Source: Euonymus europaeus
Taxonomy: Eukaryota > Streptophyta > Magnoliopsida > Celastrales > Celastraceae
Reading direction: 5' to 3'
DNA length: 64,000 nucleotides
NCBI GenBank assembly: GCA_963580455.1
Contig: OY756964.1
Coordinates: 8,990,001 to 9,054,000, forward strand
Shown here piece by piece: positions 11,850 to 23,619 of this stretch; the first letter of the stretch is position 1, and each line of letters begins with the position of its first letter. The notes under the pieces were generated by a model that made no database searches, was not told the origin of the DNA, and worked only from the letters and a program-made list of their open reading frames with translations. Made by a program: the position numbers and the translations under genes.

Positions 11850-11852
11850 ATA

Positions 11853-13341
11853 CCCCTTCCTCAACTGAAATCTTGTCCTCAAGATTAATATCACCAAGCC
11901 GTGCCACTTTAGAAATGGAAGGTTGGATATTTAGCAATAAAAAAAGCATAATCCTCCGAAGTAGCTTCATGAATATTGTGACCCTTCCAGTGAACCAATA
12001 GTTGTGTACCAACCACGACTCTTTTCTTATAAATTCTTCTTTGAAGAATAGCCTGAGGCTCAGGATCCAATACCAACCCAGTAATAGTCACAGTATGCAG
12101 AGTTGTGCTAGGAATTTTAGCTGGACCAAGGTGTTTCTTAAGGCAACTTACATGAAAAACAAGATGTATCTTGGATTCAAGTGGTAATTCCAACTTGTAA
12201 GCCACTAGGCCTATTTTTTCCAGAAACTTATAAGGACCATAAAACTTTGGATGGAGTTTATGGAATGAATGTGAAGAGAGGGAAGGCTTCTAATAAGGGG
12301 TTAGTTTCAAATATACCAAATCACCTACTATAAATTCCCTCTCAGTTCGATGCTTATTTGCCTGAACTTTCATTATGTCTTGAGCTATTCTAAGGTTATG
12401 CTTCAACAGTTGGATAATACTATCCCTGGACTTCAAATTTTGTTCCGAACAATCCAACTTGGCAGTACCTATTTCATACCCAATTATAGTTGGAGCAGAA
12501 TAACCATATAACAATTCAAAAGGTGTAGCCCTAGCAGATGTGTGATATGCTGTATTATAGCTCCATTCTGCCCAAGATAGCCATTGTAACCACTATTTGG
12601 GCTGCAAGCCTGTGAAACATCTTAAATATGTTTCCAAACACTTGTTAACAATCTCTGTTTGGCCATCACTTTGGGGGTGATACCCGGAATTCATGCACAA
12701 TTTTGATCCCTACAACTTAAAAAATTCTTTCCAAAAATTACTCAGGAAAACTACATCCCTATCACTGACTATTTTAGATGGCATGCCATGTAGTTTGAAG
12801 ATATTGTCAACAAATACTTGTGCCACCATGGCTGCTGTATAGGGATAGGATAGTGCAATGAAATGGCTATACTTAGTTAGCCTGTCCACTACCACGAAGA
12901 TCACTGACTTGTCTTTACAGTTTGGTAAACCAATTATAAAATCCATGCTTATCTATTTCCAAGCCTGATCAGGGATAGGCAAGGGTTGTAGTAACCCTGG
13001 TGGTGACAAAGTTTCATATTTATTATGTTGGCACACATGACATTCAGCCACCAGCCTCTTAATATCCTTCTTCAAACCAGTCCAATAAAAATGTTTCTTC
13101 ATTCTATGATAGGTCTTTAATACCCCAGGATGTCCTGCAGTAGCACTAGCATGAAACTCCTCAAAGAGTTTCCCTTCCAAGCTGAACTGGGACTTAATAC
13201 AATCATGCCTTTGTATTTAAGAAACCCATTGTTAAAGCTGTAATGTGGCAAAGCTGCAACATTCTCGTGGAACTCATGAGTTTTGGTTTTAATCCAATCA
13301 TCAACCTCCAAATCTCTCCTTAGAGCATCAATCCAACCCAT
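11853..13341 (-). pseudogene. Chromovirus integrase and chromodomain, broken
   Basis: This is the C-terminal half of the pol polyprotein of a minus-strand Ty3/gypsy chromovirus, downstream of the RNase H part. The zinc-binding domain (HPGVLKTYHRMKKHFYW, then CHVCQ) lies at about 12953-13180. The catalytic core (MDFIIGLP, VVDRLTKYSHF and SDRDVVFLSNFWKEFF) lies at 12710-12946. A C-terminal piece at 11909-12205 contains LLVHWKG and EATSEDYAFF, the chromodomain. Family members usually have Trp where this copy has Ser (EATSEDY). The pieces sit in different frames separated by stops, so no integrase can be made. In intact relatives this protein inserts element cDNA and the chromodomain guides it to chromatin marks. 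Confidence 0.9.
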
Positions 13342-13563
13342 ACACGGATATGAAATTGCTGAACATTGTAATGAATCTGTCCCAACTACAGAGCCTTGTA
13401 TTGGTAACTCTGATAATTGGTGTGATTATGAAACTCTGGATAGAGCATCTGCCACAACATTATCTACCCCTCTTTTATACTGAATTTCGTAGTCAAAACC
13501 AAGCAATTTGGCTACCCACTTTTGTTGAAAGGGTGTTGTAATTTTCTGACTCAAAAAGTATTT

Positions 13564-14829
13564 TTAACTTTTATGGTCAGTCTTAATAATAAAATGCCTT
13601 CCTTGAAGATAATGCTGCCATTTTTTAATTGCATGAACCCAAGCAATCAGCTCTTTTTCATAAGTTGAAAGTGCCTGATTTCTAGGGCCAAGTGATTGGC
13701 TAGTAAATTCAATTGGTCTCCCTTCCTGTTGGAGTACTACTCCAATACCTCCTCCCAAAACATCACATTCAATCTCAAATACTTTAGAAAAATTAGGTAG
13801 AGCTAGCACCTTAAATGAAGTCATTGTTTTCTTCAATTTGTCAAATGCTGTAAAAGCTTGTTCAGACCACTTGAAACTGTCTTTTTTAGTTAACTGGTAT
13901 AAAGGTTGGCAAATACTACCATATCCAGGAATGAATTTCCTGTAATATCCTGTAAGCCCCAGAAAACCTCTCAAGTCCTTCACTGTTTTTGGAGTTGGCC
14001 AACTCAAAACAGCTTGTATTTTAGTTGGATCAGCAACTACTCCTTCCGTTGATACAACATGTCCCAAATAATATACATTAGTCTTTCCAAAAGAACATTT
14101 TTGTTTCTTAACCAGCAATTGGTGATGTTGTAACACCTGAAATACTTGTTCCAGATCTTGCAAATGAGCACACCAATTAGAGCTATATACCAAAATTTCA
14201 TCAAAGAAAACCAACACTGTCTTCCTCAAGAATGGCTTGAAAATATTGTTCATAAGGGTCTGAAATGTTGTTGGTGCATTCGTTAGACCAAAAGGCATTA
14301 CCAAAAATTCATAATGGCCTTGATGGGTTCTGAAAGCTGTCTTTGCAACATCATCCTTGTGCATTCTAATATGGTGGTAACCAGACCTCAAATCCAGCTT
14401 TGAAAAGTACTAAGCTCCTTGTAATTCATCAAGCAAGTCATCTATAAGAGGTATGGGATACTTGTCTTTGATGGTCAGCTGGTTGAGCTCCCTATAATCC
14501 ATGCACATTCGCCAAGTGCCTTCCTTTTTCTTGACCAGTAATACAAGTGAAGAAAATGGACTGTGGCTATCCCTTATAAATCCAGACTGTAAGAGTTCTT
14601 GTATAGCTTTTTCAATCTCAGTTTTTTGGAAAGGTCTATAGTGGTATCGCCTTATGCTGGCAGGTTTTGCAGCCTCAATCAAAGGTATTCGGTGGTCAAT
14701 TGGTCTTTTTGGTGGTAATGATGATGGTGACTGGAATAAAGACTCATAAATTTCCAGCAGATGGAGCAACTCCTGATACTGTCTTGTAGTTAAGTCTGGA
14801 CTATCTGTATTGTCATTATTCTACATGAC
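13564..14829 (-). pseudogene. Chromovirus reverse transcriptase and RNase H, broken
   Basis: The reverse transcriptase starts with [19 protein letters not shown] and [20 protein letters not shown], then an in-frame stop falls just before [16 protein letters not shown]. The palm motif reads FFDEILVYS, where the family has two adjacent aspartates, so one catalytic Asp is replaced by Glu. RNase H follows ([15 protein letters not shown] through IIKTDHKS), and a stop interrupts the frame at that last motif (about 13563). The order RT, RNase H, integrase, chromodomain matches a chromovirus read on the minus strand. Upstream gag and protease are not recognisable, since the frame runs only to about 14940 into repeated sequence. 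Confidence 0.92.
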
Positions 14830-14960
14830 CTCCTGAGAATAAAGTAATAGGCCTACATTATTCCCTTTTAATTGTTTCTCCATTTGATAAGAAGAAACTG
14901 ATTCCAACAATGAAGAATTTGGGGACTCTCCACATATCACATAGGTGTCAGACTCTTAAC

Positions 14961-15200
14961 AGCAACAACATCCAATACCTCAACTGTCAACTCTTCATCC
15001 ATTTCTTGTCCGTCTAGGGTCTTTCTCTTGAGATTGGAACTTGCAGCTTCATTAGTTTGATTCCCATTTATATGCTTGCAAGAACCCAAAGACTGCATCC
15101 ATTCCTTGTTTGAATAGGGTCTTTCTCTTACGATTGAAACTTGCAGCTTCAATAGTTTGATTCCTATTTCTCTGCATGCAAGAATCCAAAGACTGTAGGA
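14961..15200 (-). repeat. Two tandem copies of a ~105-bp unit
   Basis: Two adjacent units, starting near 14993 and 15097, each run from CATCCATT(T/C)CTTGT to CCAAAGACTG and share most positions. A third, more diverged copy lies at 16163-16290 beyond an inserted element. The unit overlaps an open minus-strand frame linked to the pol upstream region, but its product is not recognised. Confidence 0.75.
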
Positions 15201-15223
15201 TGACTATCCCATTCTCCTTCTTA

Positions 15224-16154
15224 GGCCATCCAAAATAGAGATTGGAAACTGATACTGGGCCTTAAAATAGAGTCATTATTTTGTCTTTTAGTGAATATTT
15301 TGCCCACATCAGTTACTCGATATTGCATTGAGTTTTATAGTTCTTCTACAGTGAAATGTACATCTGGCGCAGCACTATAGAAGCGCTTCTTGTTTTATTC
15401 AAAATTTTGTTCCGTTCTTTGTCTTTTTAAGATGTGTTTTTAATTTTTTATGACTTTTGGCTACTGGCTTGTGTTTTTTACTTGAGATTTTTAGTTTATT
15501 TATTATCCAAAAAAATGCAAATATTCTCTTGATATTGAATTTTCTTACGTGTTTGGATCCACTCATTGACCAACCACCGCACTCTAATGAGTTTTTTATA
15601 TAATCAACTAATTTTGTTGAACATGCAAGAAATAATACAATAAAAGTATGAGGGTTGGCTATAAAAATACAACAAATCTAATTAATAAATATAGTTTTTA
15701 TTTATTAGCAACACTATGAATTTGTTAAAGATGTATATGCATGATGTGTTTGATATTTTGAGAATCAAGCAACTTTAGGACCATCCATCAAAATACAAAA
15801 ATTTATACTCAAACGACCTCATTTGTAGACACACAAATTAGCTACTTAATAAATTATTTATTAATGTCAACTATTAAACAAAATAAAAATTAATATCATG
15901 TTATTATTATTATTATTATGGTAAAGGTTTGATCTTTTTAATAATAGTAAACTAGATTCAGTTTAATTAAATAAAAAAGTGATTATAGAAATGAATATTT
16001 AAATGATTTAGAGTATTAGTTTAGAGTAACTGATGTGTGCTATTACTGTTTCAAAAACTGTAAATTGGTGAAAATGTATATTTTTGTTGAAATTTAGAGA
16101 GTCTGTTTTTGCTGGAATTTAGAAATCTGTTAAGAGTAACTACTGTGGATGGTC
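15224..16154. mobile_element. 931-bp inverted-repeat element, PIF/Harbinger-like
   Basis: The left end GGCCATCCA and the right end TGGATGGTC are inverted copies with one mismatch. Each is flanked by the trinucleotide TTA (15221-15223 and 16155-16157). A 3-bp TTA duplication and G-rich short termini fit PIF/Harbinger or Tourist-like elements. No transposase is encoded. A second left-end-like sequence, TAGGACCATCCATCAAAATA near 15777, hints at a nested relative. It splits the ~105-bp repeat series of the chromovirus. Confidence 0.6.
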
Positions 16155-16162
16155 TTAGGTTT

Positions 16163-16290
16163 TGCAACAACATCCAATAACTCAACTGTCAACTCATCAT
16201 CCATTTCTTGTCTGGCTTGGATATTTCTGTTGAGATTGAAACCTGCAGCTTTGTTAGTTTGATTTCCATTTATCTCCTTACTTGAATTAG
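16163..16290 (-). repeat. Third, diverged copy of the ~105-bp unit
   Basis: The stretch starting CAACAACATCCAATAACTC matches the start of the repeat block at 14961 and continues through CATCCATTTCTTGT. It shows that the element at 15224-16154 entered an existing repeat or that the repeat was duplicated around it. Confidence 0.7.
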
Positions 16291-16299
16291 TAGTATGAC

Positions 16300-18238
16300 A
16301 TCATATCACATTATGTAGTGTTATTGCAAATTACAATTAATTCATAATACATAAAAAAAAGAAACATAGGTTACAATTATAATGTATATAAATATATTAA
16401 TGACATTAATTGTCAATTACATAATTGTATATGGACTATATTATATATTTGGACTGTATTATCTATGTGTCTATGTGTGTCTGGTAGAATCAAATAAAAT
16501 CAGACAGATTGGATATCTGCACATTCAGGTCGGATCGGATCGGATACGAGTTTCGGATCGAATATGCCTAAATCCATATCCATTCAAAATATTTGGATTT
16601 TATCCATATCCATTATCTAGTCAATGGGCTTTCCTACTGTTTGACTAGATCTGATAAAAAATTCACAGAGACGAACACATTTGCAATCTGTAGGTTTGTG
16701 TTCCCATATTGATAAATCATGAAATTCTAATTGGTGTCATAAACTAGCAAAATATGTGTCGTATGGATTCATGGAGAATATCCAAAATTCGATGGATAAG
16801 ATATTGATTTAGATTTTTTTATCCGTGGTATATAGATATAGATATGAATACATTATTTTTATTTAGGATTGAATATGAATTTTGATAAATTCGATCCAAA
16901 TCTAATCTGATGTCATTCGTAGTTTTAGGCTCCTTCATCATAACGTTACAGTTACTGAAGGTACCATTACTATGACTGAAGGTACCATTACGATGCCACT
17001 TCTGAAATACTGTTGCATCAATCGTATTTTTTATTGTAGAAAAACTTGTCTAAATTGAAACGATAGCGTTTTACTTTATTTCAATGTATCATCACGGGTG
17101 ACCTAATTTTTGTATCAGGACACTCATTTCTCTCATAAATTCAACCAAAAAGTCAGAACTGAGACAGTCATTCCTGCCAGCAACAATACTAACGAAGTAA
17201 TGATAGACGCCTCTCTGCTCTGATCGTCTCGTCGTGAGTTTGTCTTCCTGCTTATCGATCTGGGTTTGACATCCTGCGACTGCTGAGTTTTTCATTCTTT
17301 CATGGCCTGGAATGTGCTCTCTTCAACCCCAACTCGTACAATGACCTAAATCAGTTACATCAAGAACCAAAACCCCTGGCAGTGCGTTGACCCTAGCATT
17401 GAAAGAGAGAGATGCATAGTCTATGGTCTTTTCCCGCTAAGCAAAAAACTAATAGCGTCTAAAAAGAGAAGAGAATTGACCTAAAGCCAGGCCTTGTGCC
17501 AGGAACCTTAATCGATATTCTTATGCTAGGAGTCGAAACCCACATCTCTCGAGAAAGAATCGATCTCGAGTTTTGTGTTTCACTTTGTGATACTCATTTG
17601 AATCAAAAGGATTGAGAGAGATAAGCCAGATCACTTGTGAGGATTAAGTTGGGACTTATTTGATCATTGAATCGCATTCATTTTCTTGGGCATCCGGAAG
17701 AGGTAAATGTAACCCTGTCGGAGCCGGCTACGAAGCGGTGGAGAAGAGTTCCGAAGTACACTTGTTGCTTCGACTTCAATCATACACTTGTCAAGTCAAT
17801 TAGTGAAGGCAATGTCTGAAACGTTGTCTCCACTACTTGTGAAAGGGAGGAGACTCGGTCAGTATAAGGAATTTTTCTCAAGCTCAGGTACAGGCGACTC
17901 ATTCACATGTGCTATGCAGCCATAGAATGTGATTTTCAGCTATAATGTTTGTTTTTTTTCCTGAAAGAGTTCTCATGCATCAAATTCTTATTTCTTTTTT
18001 TCTTCCTTTTACATATTTGCGCACTTCCCATAATAGGACGGAATTGTCCCAATACACAATTGTAACTCTCTTATGTTGTTTTTTCTTTCTTTTACATTAG
18101 ACTCACTATATTTGCGCACCCCCATAATAGGATGAAATTGTCCCAATATACAATTGTAAGTTTCTTTCAATTTTTATTGTTCTTGCTCTATTCTTTCATT
18201 TATTTAGTATTTTTCGGACTTGATATTTCTCTTTTTAG
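16300..18238. other. Mostly gene-free stretch upstream of the PMD remnant
   Basis: A CGGAT-rich segment near 16530-16565 and matching AT-rich sequence near 16790-16920 look like decayed small transposon ends. A 21-bp unit containing TGAAGGTACCATTAC is repeated in tandem at 16956 and 16977. A possible first exon (ATG at 17812 to a GT at 17888) could belong to the PMD gene, but its splice phase does not match the next exon, so I do not call it. Confidence 0.4.
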
Positions 18239-19494
18239 TCTTCAACAATTTGTCATCAAAACTTGTTGTTCTCATGGAAAATAGATGATAGAGTTCTCAA
18301 GGCATTGAGAAATATGGGGTTTGAGTCTTTATTTCAGCTTACTCAAGCAGTTAAACCACCTCTCAATTTTGGGTTATCTAGTTCAGTGCCATAATCCAGA
18401 GAGAGGTTATTTTGAAATTAGGGGTTATAGAATCTGTATAGGTTTAGAGGATATATTCCACATTATTGGTTTGCCAATAGATTGCAAACCAGTAATATGA
18501 TCTGAATCTCGAAACTCTACACTAGATTTCTTAGGTCTTGATTGTGATAATTCTAAAAGATCTGTAAGTTTTGCATGGCTTAGCGAACATTTTGAGAATG
18601 TTCCTCCAAACAAAAATGAAGAATCTGCGGAATTCTTTTGCCATGTCAGGGCCTTTGTTCTTTATATTTTAGGTTGTTTTGCCTTGCTCGATACCTCAGA
18701 CAGGGCTCCAGTGATATTTCAACCACTGTTGAAAGACATTCAACATATTAGGTCATATGCTTGGGGAGCAGCAATGTTGGCCCAAATTCATGTTGGTCTA
18801 CAGAAGTGTCGCCGAGGCTTGAAGAACCTAATTTTGAATTTAGTCATTTTTTTGGTAAGTCTAAATTTCATATGCTAACCTTTTTTATGTTATAGCTTAA
18901 TAGGGTATGATTTACTGTTTTTATAGGTTTTCGCGGTCATTAGACTACCAAAGTTGGTTTCTTCACTTTCCCCGTTTGATCGGGTGTGTCCTACTCAAAT
19001 CCCACAACTAGTAGGGTGGGCAAGTCTATTGAAAAAGCCATTCAAGAACCCAACAATATTGAAGAATGTTTCTATGGTTCATGAGGCTTTGAATGACTTG
19101 AACAAAAATGAAGTAAGCATCTTGTGGATAAAAATTATTTTTCATTTTTAATATCTCTTATCATTTTTTTTATATTCTAGGTAGCTTGGAAACCTTATGA
19201 GGAGGTGATGTTGCCTTCCCACCTTGCTGCCCATAGATCGATGTTCCTTTCAAGGAAAGTTCTGATATGCTTGGACAAGGTTTCCTCCACTTTTCTGATT
19301 CATGTCCAAGGCAGTTGGGAATAGGGGAAATGAGTACTGATGATCTCAAATCTCTAATAAATCTTACAATTAAGAAGAGAACAAGTAATTTGTTGGCGGT
19401 GGATTGGGAAAAAGACGAAAAGTATGCTAACTATTTAAATGAATGGGAACATGACATCAATTCATCGTTAGGTCATTGGACTCCAGTAACCAAG
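18239..19494 (+). pseudogene. Plant mobile domain (PMD) gene remnant
   Basis: This encodes a plant mobile domain protein, a family found both in transposons and in host proteins such as MAIN-like factors. Four exon-like blocks are bounded by plausible GT/AG sites: 18239-18854, 18927-19112 and 19181-19494, with the first block containing a frame change. Typical motifs are DDRVLKALRNMGFESLFQLT, CHNPERGYFEIRGYRICIGL, EDIFHIIGLPID, SYAWGAAMLAQIHVGL and VAWKPYEEVM. The frame shifts after LNFGLSSSV. A TGA follows the motif GLPIDCKPVI, and another shift occurs near 19265. It is therefore a pseudogene. Repeated small exons follow it to about 20325. Whether it was a host gene or transposon cargo cannot be told. 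Confidence 0.75.
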
Positions 19495-19671
19495 GTAGCT
19501 ATCTATAATTATTTTACTAGTTTCTGTAATAATTTTATTGTTCGTTTACTAGTTATTAAAAAATTTCATTTGATTATTTTTATATTAACTTTATCTTACT
19601 TACATCTGATTACTACCTCCCTTCCATTTATTGCCACTAGGAATATGCCTAATCAACAAGCTAAATGATGA

Positions 19672-20325
19672 AGGTAGTTATCTATAACGATTTTACTACT
19701 TGATTTATAATTATTTTACCATTGGTTTACTAACTATTATTTTTATTTATTTGCCTATTTTTCATGTTGGCTTTATAGAACCTTGAACCATGCCCTCCTC
19801 TTGTTTGGATGATGCTAACCATGACCAAAGAATCTATTCATGAAGAGAGAAATATCGGTAATTATTTATTATTATTTTTATATAATTCAGATTTTACTAC
19901 TTGATCGGTAATTATTTTAGCAATGGTTTACTAATTATTACTTTTATTAATTTGCTTATTTTTCATGTTGGGTTTATAGAACCTCGAACCATGCCTTCCT
20001 CTTCTTCGGATGTTGCTAACCATGACCAACGAATATGTTCTAATGAGGACAGAAATGCAAGTAATTATTGATTATTATTTTTATTTAATTCAAATTTTAC
20101 TTCTTGATAGGTAATTATTTTATTATTGGTTTACTAATTATTATTTTTATTCATTTGCTTATTTTTCATGTTGGCTTTATAGAACCTCAAGAAACCATGC
20201 CTCCCTTTACTTCAATTGATACTAAGTTACTAACCAAGACCAGGATACAAGGGAGAGTGGCGGCGGCGACAATGATTGATTATTGTTTTTATTTAATTCA
20301 ATTCCACTTTTTTGTGATTTTCTAG
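19672..20325 (+). repeat. Three tandem intron-plus-exon modules (~202 bp)
   Basis: Three successive units each carry an AT-rich intron-like part ending in TTTCATGTTGGCTTTATAG and then a short exon-like part starting AACCT. The shared CTTTATAGAA motif falls at 19771, 19972 and 20175, giving a period of about 202 bp. The exon parts differ from each other more than the intron parts near the acceptor. They read on from the PMD remnant and probably represent duplicated exons of the same gene. Confidence 0.7.
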
Positions 20326-20339
20326 TACGACATGAGTCA

Positions 20340-21503
20340 CTAGCTTAAAGCCTCGCTACGCGCGTGCCATTTTTATATCGATTGAATTATTTTTGAATTT
20401 AATAGTATATTTTTTTATTTAAATTTAGTTTTGACAATAATAATATCTTCAACTAGTAATTGATAGGCCTATCGTAAGGCTCGCTATCCATTACTCCAAA
20501 GGTAGTGATACAATATGTTTTGCCCTCTTTCAATTGCCTCCTAAATATATCCACACAACGTTAGCTTATTGCTGTGTGCATGATAGATCCCTACAAAATT
20601 AGAGACAATACAACATTCTTGATTGTAAACAAAGTGAAGGCATACTTTTGAAAAGGGCTAAAAAATTCCGAAATATTTACCTCTTCATCAATAAGAATCA
20701 TATCGATACCAATGACTTCATTGTTGCTTAAATTAATTGAATCTCATGCACGTGAAATTCATACGTTAATCCGTCAATGAACTCTATTTGTTTAGAGTTT
20801 TCCAAGCATTATGCCTAACAATCAGCCATATTCTCTACAACTTTACAGCACTTGCCTTCCTGGTCAATTGCGATGTTTGTTCATTTGAGATCATATGAAC
20901 AATATATATAAGGAACAAACAAATGACATAAATACATTGAATTTCATGAATCTATTGAATGAAATTAATTCCATGTCACAATAACATAAATGTAGATGCA
21001 TAAATTATAAGGTGAAATGTATTAGGCAAGCCAATGGGTATATTCACGTTTCTCTCTAATCTCAATGATAATTAAAAACTTATGTTATTCATCGATAATA
21101 ATTGAATTTTCAAGTGAAATGTTTTAGGCAAACGAAGGGGCATGTTGACGTTTCTCTCTAATTCCAATGATAATTGATTACTTATGTTATTCATCAATAA
21201 TAATTGAATTTCTAAGTGAAATGTATTAGGCAAACGAAGAGGCATATTCACTTTTTTCTCTAATCTCAATGATAATAACTTTTGTTATTCATCAATACTA
21301 AAAATTGTTGTCATGTAATTATTGACTCAAAACTCATTTATCAATCTTACCCTTTTGTGGGCACATTTTTCAAGACTCATTGATAACACCATAATCCTAT
21401 GTGTCACACAACTAAAATCTCATGTGGCTTTCAACCAAAAAAATAAAGATGACATGGCCTCATATGAGCATTGTTGAGGCTCAACGTTACTTAAAGTAAT
21501 AGA
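20340..21503 (-). mobile_element. Non-autonomous Helitron
   Basis: Read on the minus strand, the element starts TCTATTACTTT at 21503 and ends GCTTTAAGCTAG at 20340, so it has the 5' TC and 3' CTAG termini of Helitrons. An imperfect hairpin (GGCACGCGCGTAGCGAGGC) lies 6 nt inside the CTAG end. The host reads GAGTCA on the left and TGTATTTCAGC on the right, so insertion was between A and T. A related uninterrupted sequence at 22018 (GAGTCACATATTTCAGC) acts as an empty-site control. No Rep/helicase is encoded. It carries a three-copy tandem repeat. Confidence 0.7.
21003..21300. repeat. Three 102-bp tandem copies inside the Helitron
   Basis: Units beginning GTGAAATGTATTAGGCAA recur near 21012, 21114 and 21216, with a period of 102 bp and a few differences between copies. 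The 65-residue minus-strand frame over them is only a consequence of 102 being divisible by three. Confidence 0.85.
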
Positions 21504-22370
21504 TGTATTTCAGCTATTTGTATTGTTTTGCATCGTTCTAACCATTACTGTGGAAAACTACTACTTCATGTGAGTCTTTTTTTTTTCATTTGCATATTTA
21601 TATATTGGTTTTTTTGCATCAAGCTAACTTTACAGTATTTTGTATGACATTATATGGGAGTGGAAGATCAAAATCTCAATCTTCAAACCTGGAATGACTC
21701 CCCTTTTGATGATGACAATCGATATGTGTCTAATAATGAGGAGAGTAGTAATTATTCGTTATTGTTTAGCTTCCCTTTTTTTCCAATGTGTATTATTCAT
21801 AGCTAACTGTTGCGTAGTTATTATTGTTTTGATTTGATTTTCTAAAGATACAGTTTCTGCTGAAATTGATGTTACTGCTGAAGATTCACTTCATGTTGAA
21901 TAAAACTATTTTGCATCAAGCTAACTTTGCAGTATTTTGTGGGACACTATACTATAGTTGAAGATCAACTTCTTAGCCTTCAAAGGTCACTTATTGGTCA
22001 ATTTTCTGGTACGACATGAGTCACATATTTCAGCTACTTATATTGTTTTGCATCATTCTAACTAATACTGTGGAAAACTATTACTTCATATGAGTCTTTT
22101 CTTTTCATTTGCTTTATAGATTCTCCAACCAGGAATGACCTCCCTTTAGGCGATGACAGTCGATCCGTGTATAATAATGAGGAGTGTGGTAATTACTCTT
22201 TATTGATTAGCTTCCCTTTTTTCCATTTTGTATAATTCACAGCTAACTGTAGCATAGTTATTATTGTTTTGATTCGATTTTCTGAAGATGCAGTTTCTAC
22301 TGAAATTGATGTTACTGCTGAAGGTTCACTTTATACCGAAGGTTAAGTTATCGATAATGAAGATGATATC
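21504..22370 (+). repeat. Duplicated two-exon block
   Basis: Two copies, starting near 21504 and 22023, each hold an intron-like lead (TTTCAGCTA...GTTTTGCATC), a short exon-like part of the type RNDLPLGDDSRSVYNNEE, and a second one of the type VSTEIDVTAEGSL. They continue the pattern of repeated small exons after the PMD remnant. The original protein is not recognised, and stops are present. Confidence 0.6.
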
Positions 22371-22654
22371 GAAGGTTTGGTTAAATATTCAATGCATAGT
22401 GCATTATGCCAAGCTGATTACCTTCAAAAATTATCTATAATATGTTATCTTAGTTGTAGCTGACCAGGAAACGGAAATGGGCAACAACTAAAAATGATAT
22501 TGCGACAAGGAAGTCTTCAAGACAGCTAAAGACCCCCAGTCATCTAAGTACTCCATTGATGGTTGTGGATCCTGCTATTCACCAAATGCAATGTGTAAAA
22601 AAAAAAATTTAGATTTATTTTGCATCATTAGTGACTCATACTCCAAATGAATTC

Positions 22655-23345
22655 TTGTGGAAAAGAACACTGAACTTGCAAATGCAGCCACCAAGAAAAA
22701 GCTTCTCGTACTCGATGTAAATGAGATTCTTGTTGATATTGTCGGTAATTGTCCCGAAGAGTAAGCGAAAAAAGGAAAATCTTCTAATGCAAGAACTGGT
22801 GAAAGTTAGCTTTTCCTTATGTATGAAATTTAATGTTCTCTTAGTTCATTTCATTGCTTAATGCTAACTTGTTTGGCATTGGATTTTAGGTTGTGAGGCC
22901 ATCTTGTAGTGAGTTTCTGCAATTTTGTTTTCAGAGATTTTGTGTTGGTGTATGGTCATCAAGACAATGGTACCCTTCCGTCTATGACTGATCATGATAC
23001 TTTCTAGTTTTTCCATGTCTTCATCATAACTATGACTTTCAATTATAATATTTGTTGTTTTGCTTTCGTGATGGCAGAAAGCAAAAAAAAGTTATTTTCG
23101 AATGGGTAGCTCACTTTTTTTTTCCTATTGTATCATTTAAATGCATTTCCTCGTTAATCGTGTGGCCATTTCAATGGAAGGGATTTCTTATGATGACAAA
23201 ATTGTGCAGGATAAGACACAATGCACTAAAGGTGCTATAACTACATATAAGAATAAAGCTAAACCCTTGTAACTTAAGGATTTGAATAAAATATGGGAAA
23301 ATGATTGCAAACTTTCATGTAGAGAGGGAGAATATGATGCATCAA
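22655..23345 (+). pseudogene. FCP1/NIF-like HAD phosphatase remnant, copy A
   Basis: Exon-like pieces match the plant FCP1-homology (NLI-interacting factor) HAD family. They are KKKLLVLDVNEILVDIVGNC near 22690, VRPSCSEFLQFCFQRFCVGV with WSSRQ near 22885-22970, and YKNKAKPL then LKDLNKIWEND near 23240-23310. Canonical FCP1 enzymes have DxDxT at the first motif. This copy has Asp-Val-Asn, as I recall also for a plant subgroup, so phosphatase activity was doubtful even before decay. Stops and missing parts make it a pseudogene. It is the first of three such copies, each followed directly by an array of ~104-bp repeats. Confidence 0.7.
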
Positions 23346-23619
23346 TCCGGTAAATTTTTCATATTTTGTAGTTGCATTTTTTGCTCTTCCACTCTTCAAG
23401 TACAAGATTATCACAAAAAAAGAAAAAAAAAGAATCCACTCAACATTATCACACTTGTTTATCTGTGAATAGTTTCCAAAGTTGTTAAGTTGTTGACCTG
23501 TCTTTGTATGAGAATATGTAGATGTTTCGAAGAAGCAGGCATAAAAAACAACCAAAATCGGAGCAAGTTGGAATAATTTTATCAAAATAGGAGGCAATAG
23601 AATTCATCCTCTGGTACAC

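Noticed and set aside
21072..21269. Repeated 65-residue minus-strand peptide
   Set aside because: The 102-bp repeat unit happens to be divisible by three, so a frame stays open. It has no start context or family.
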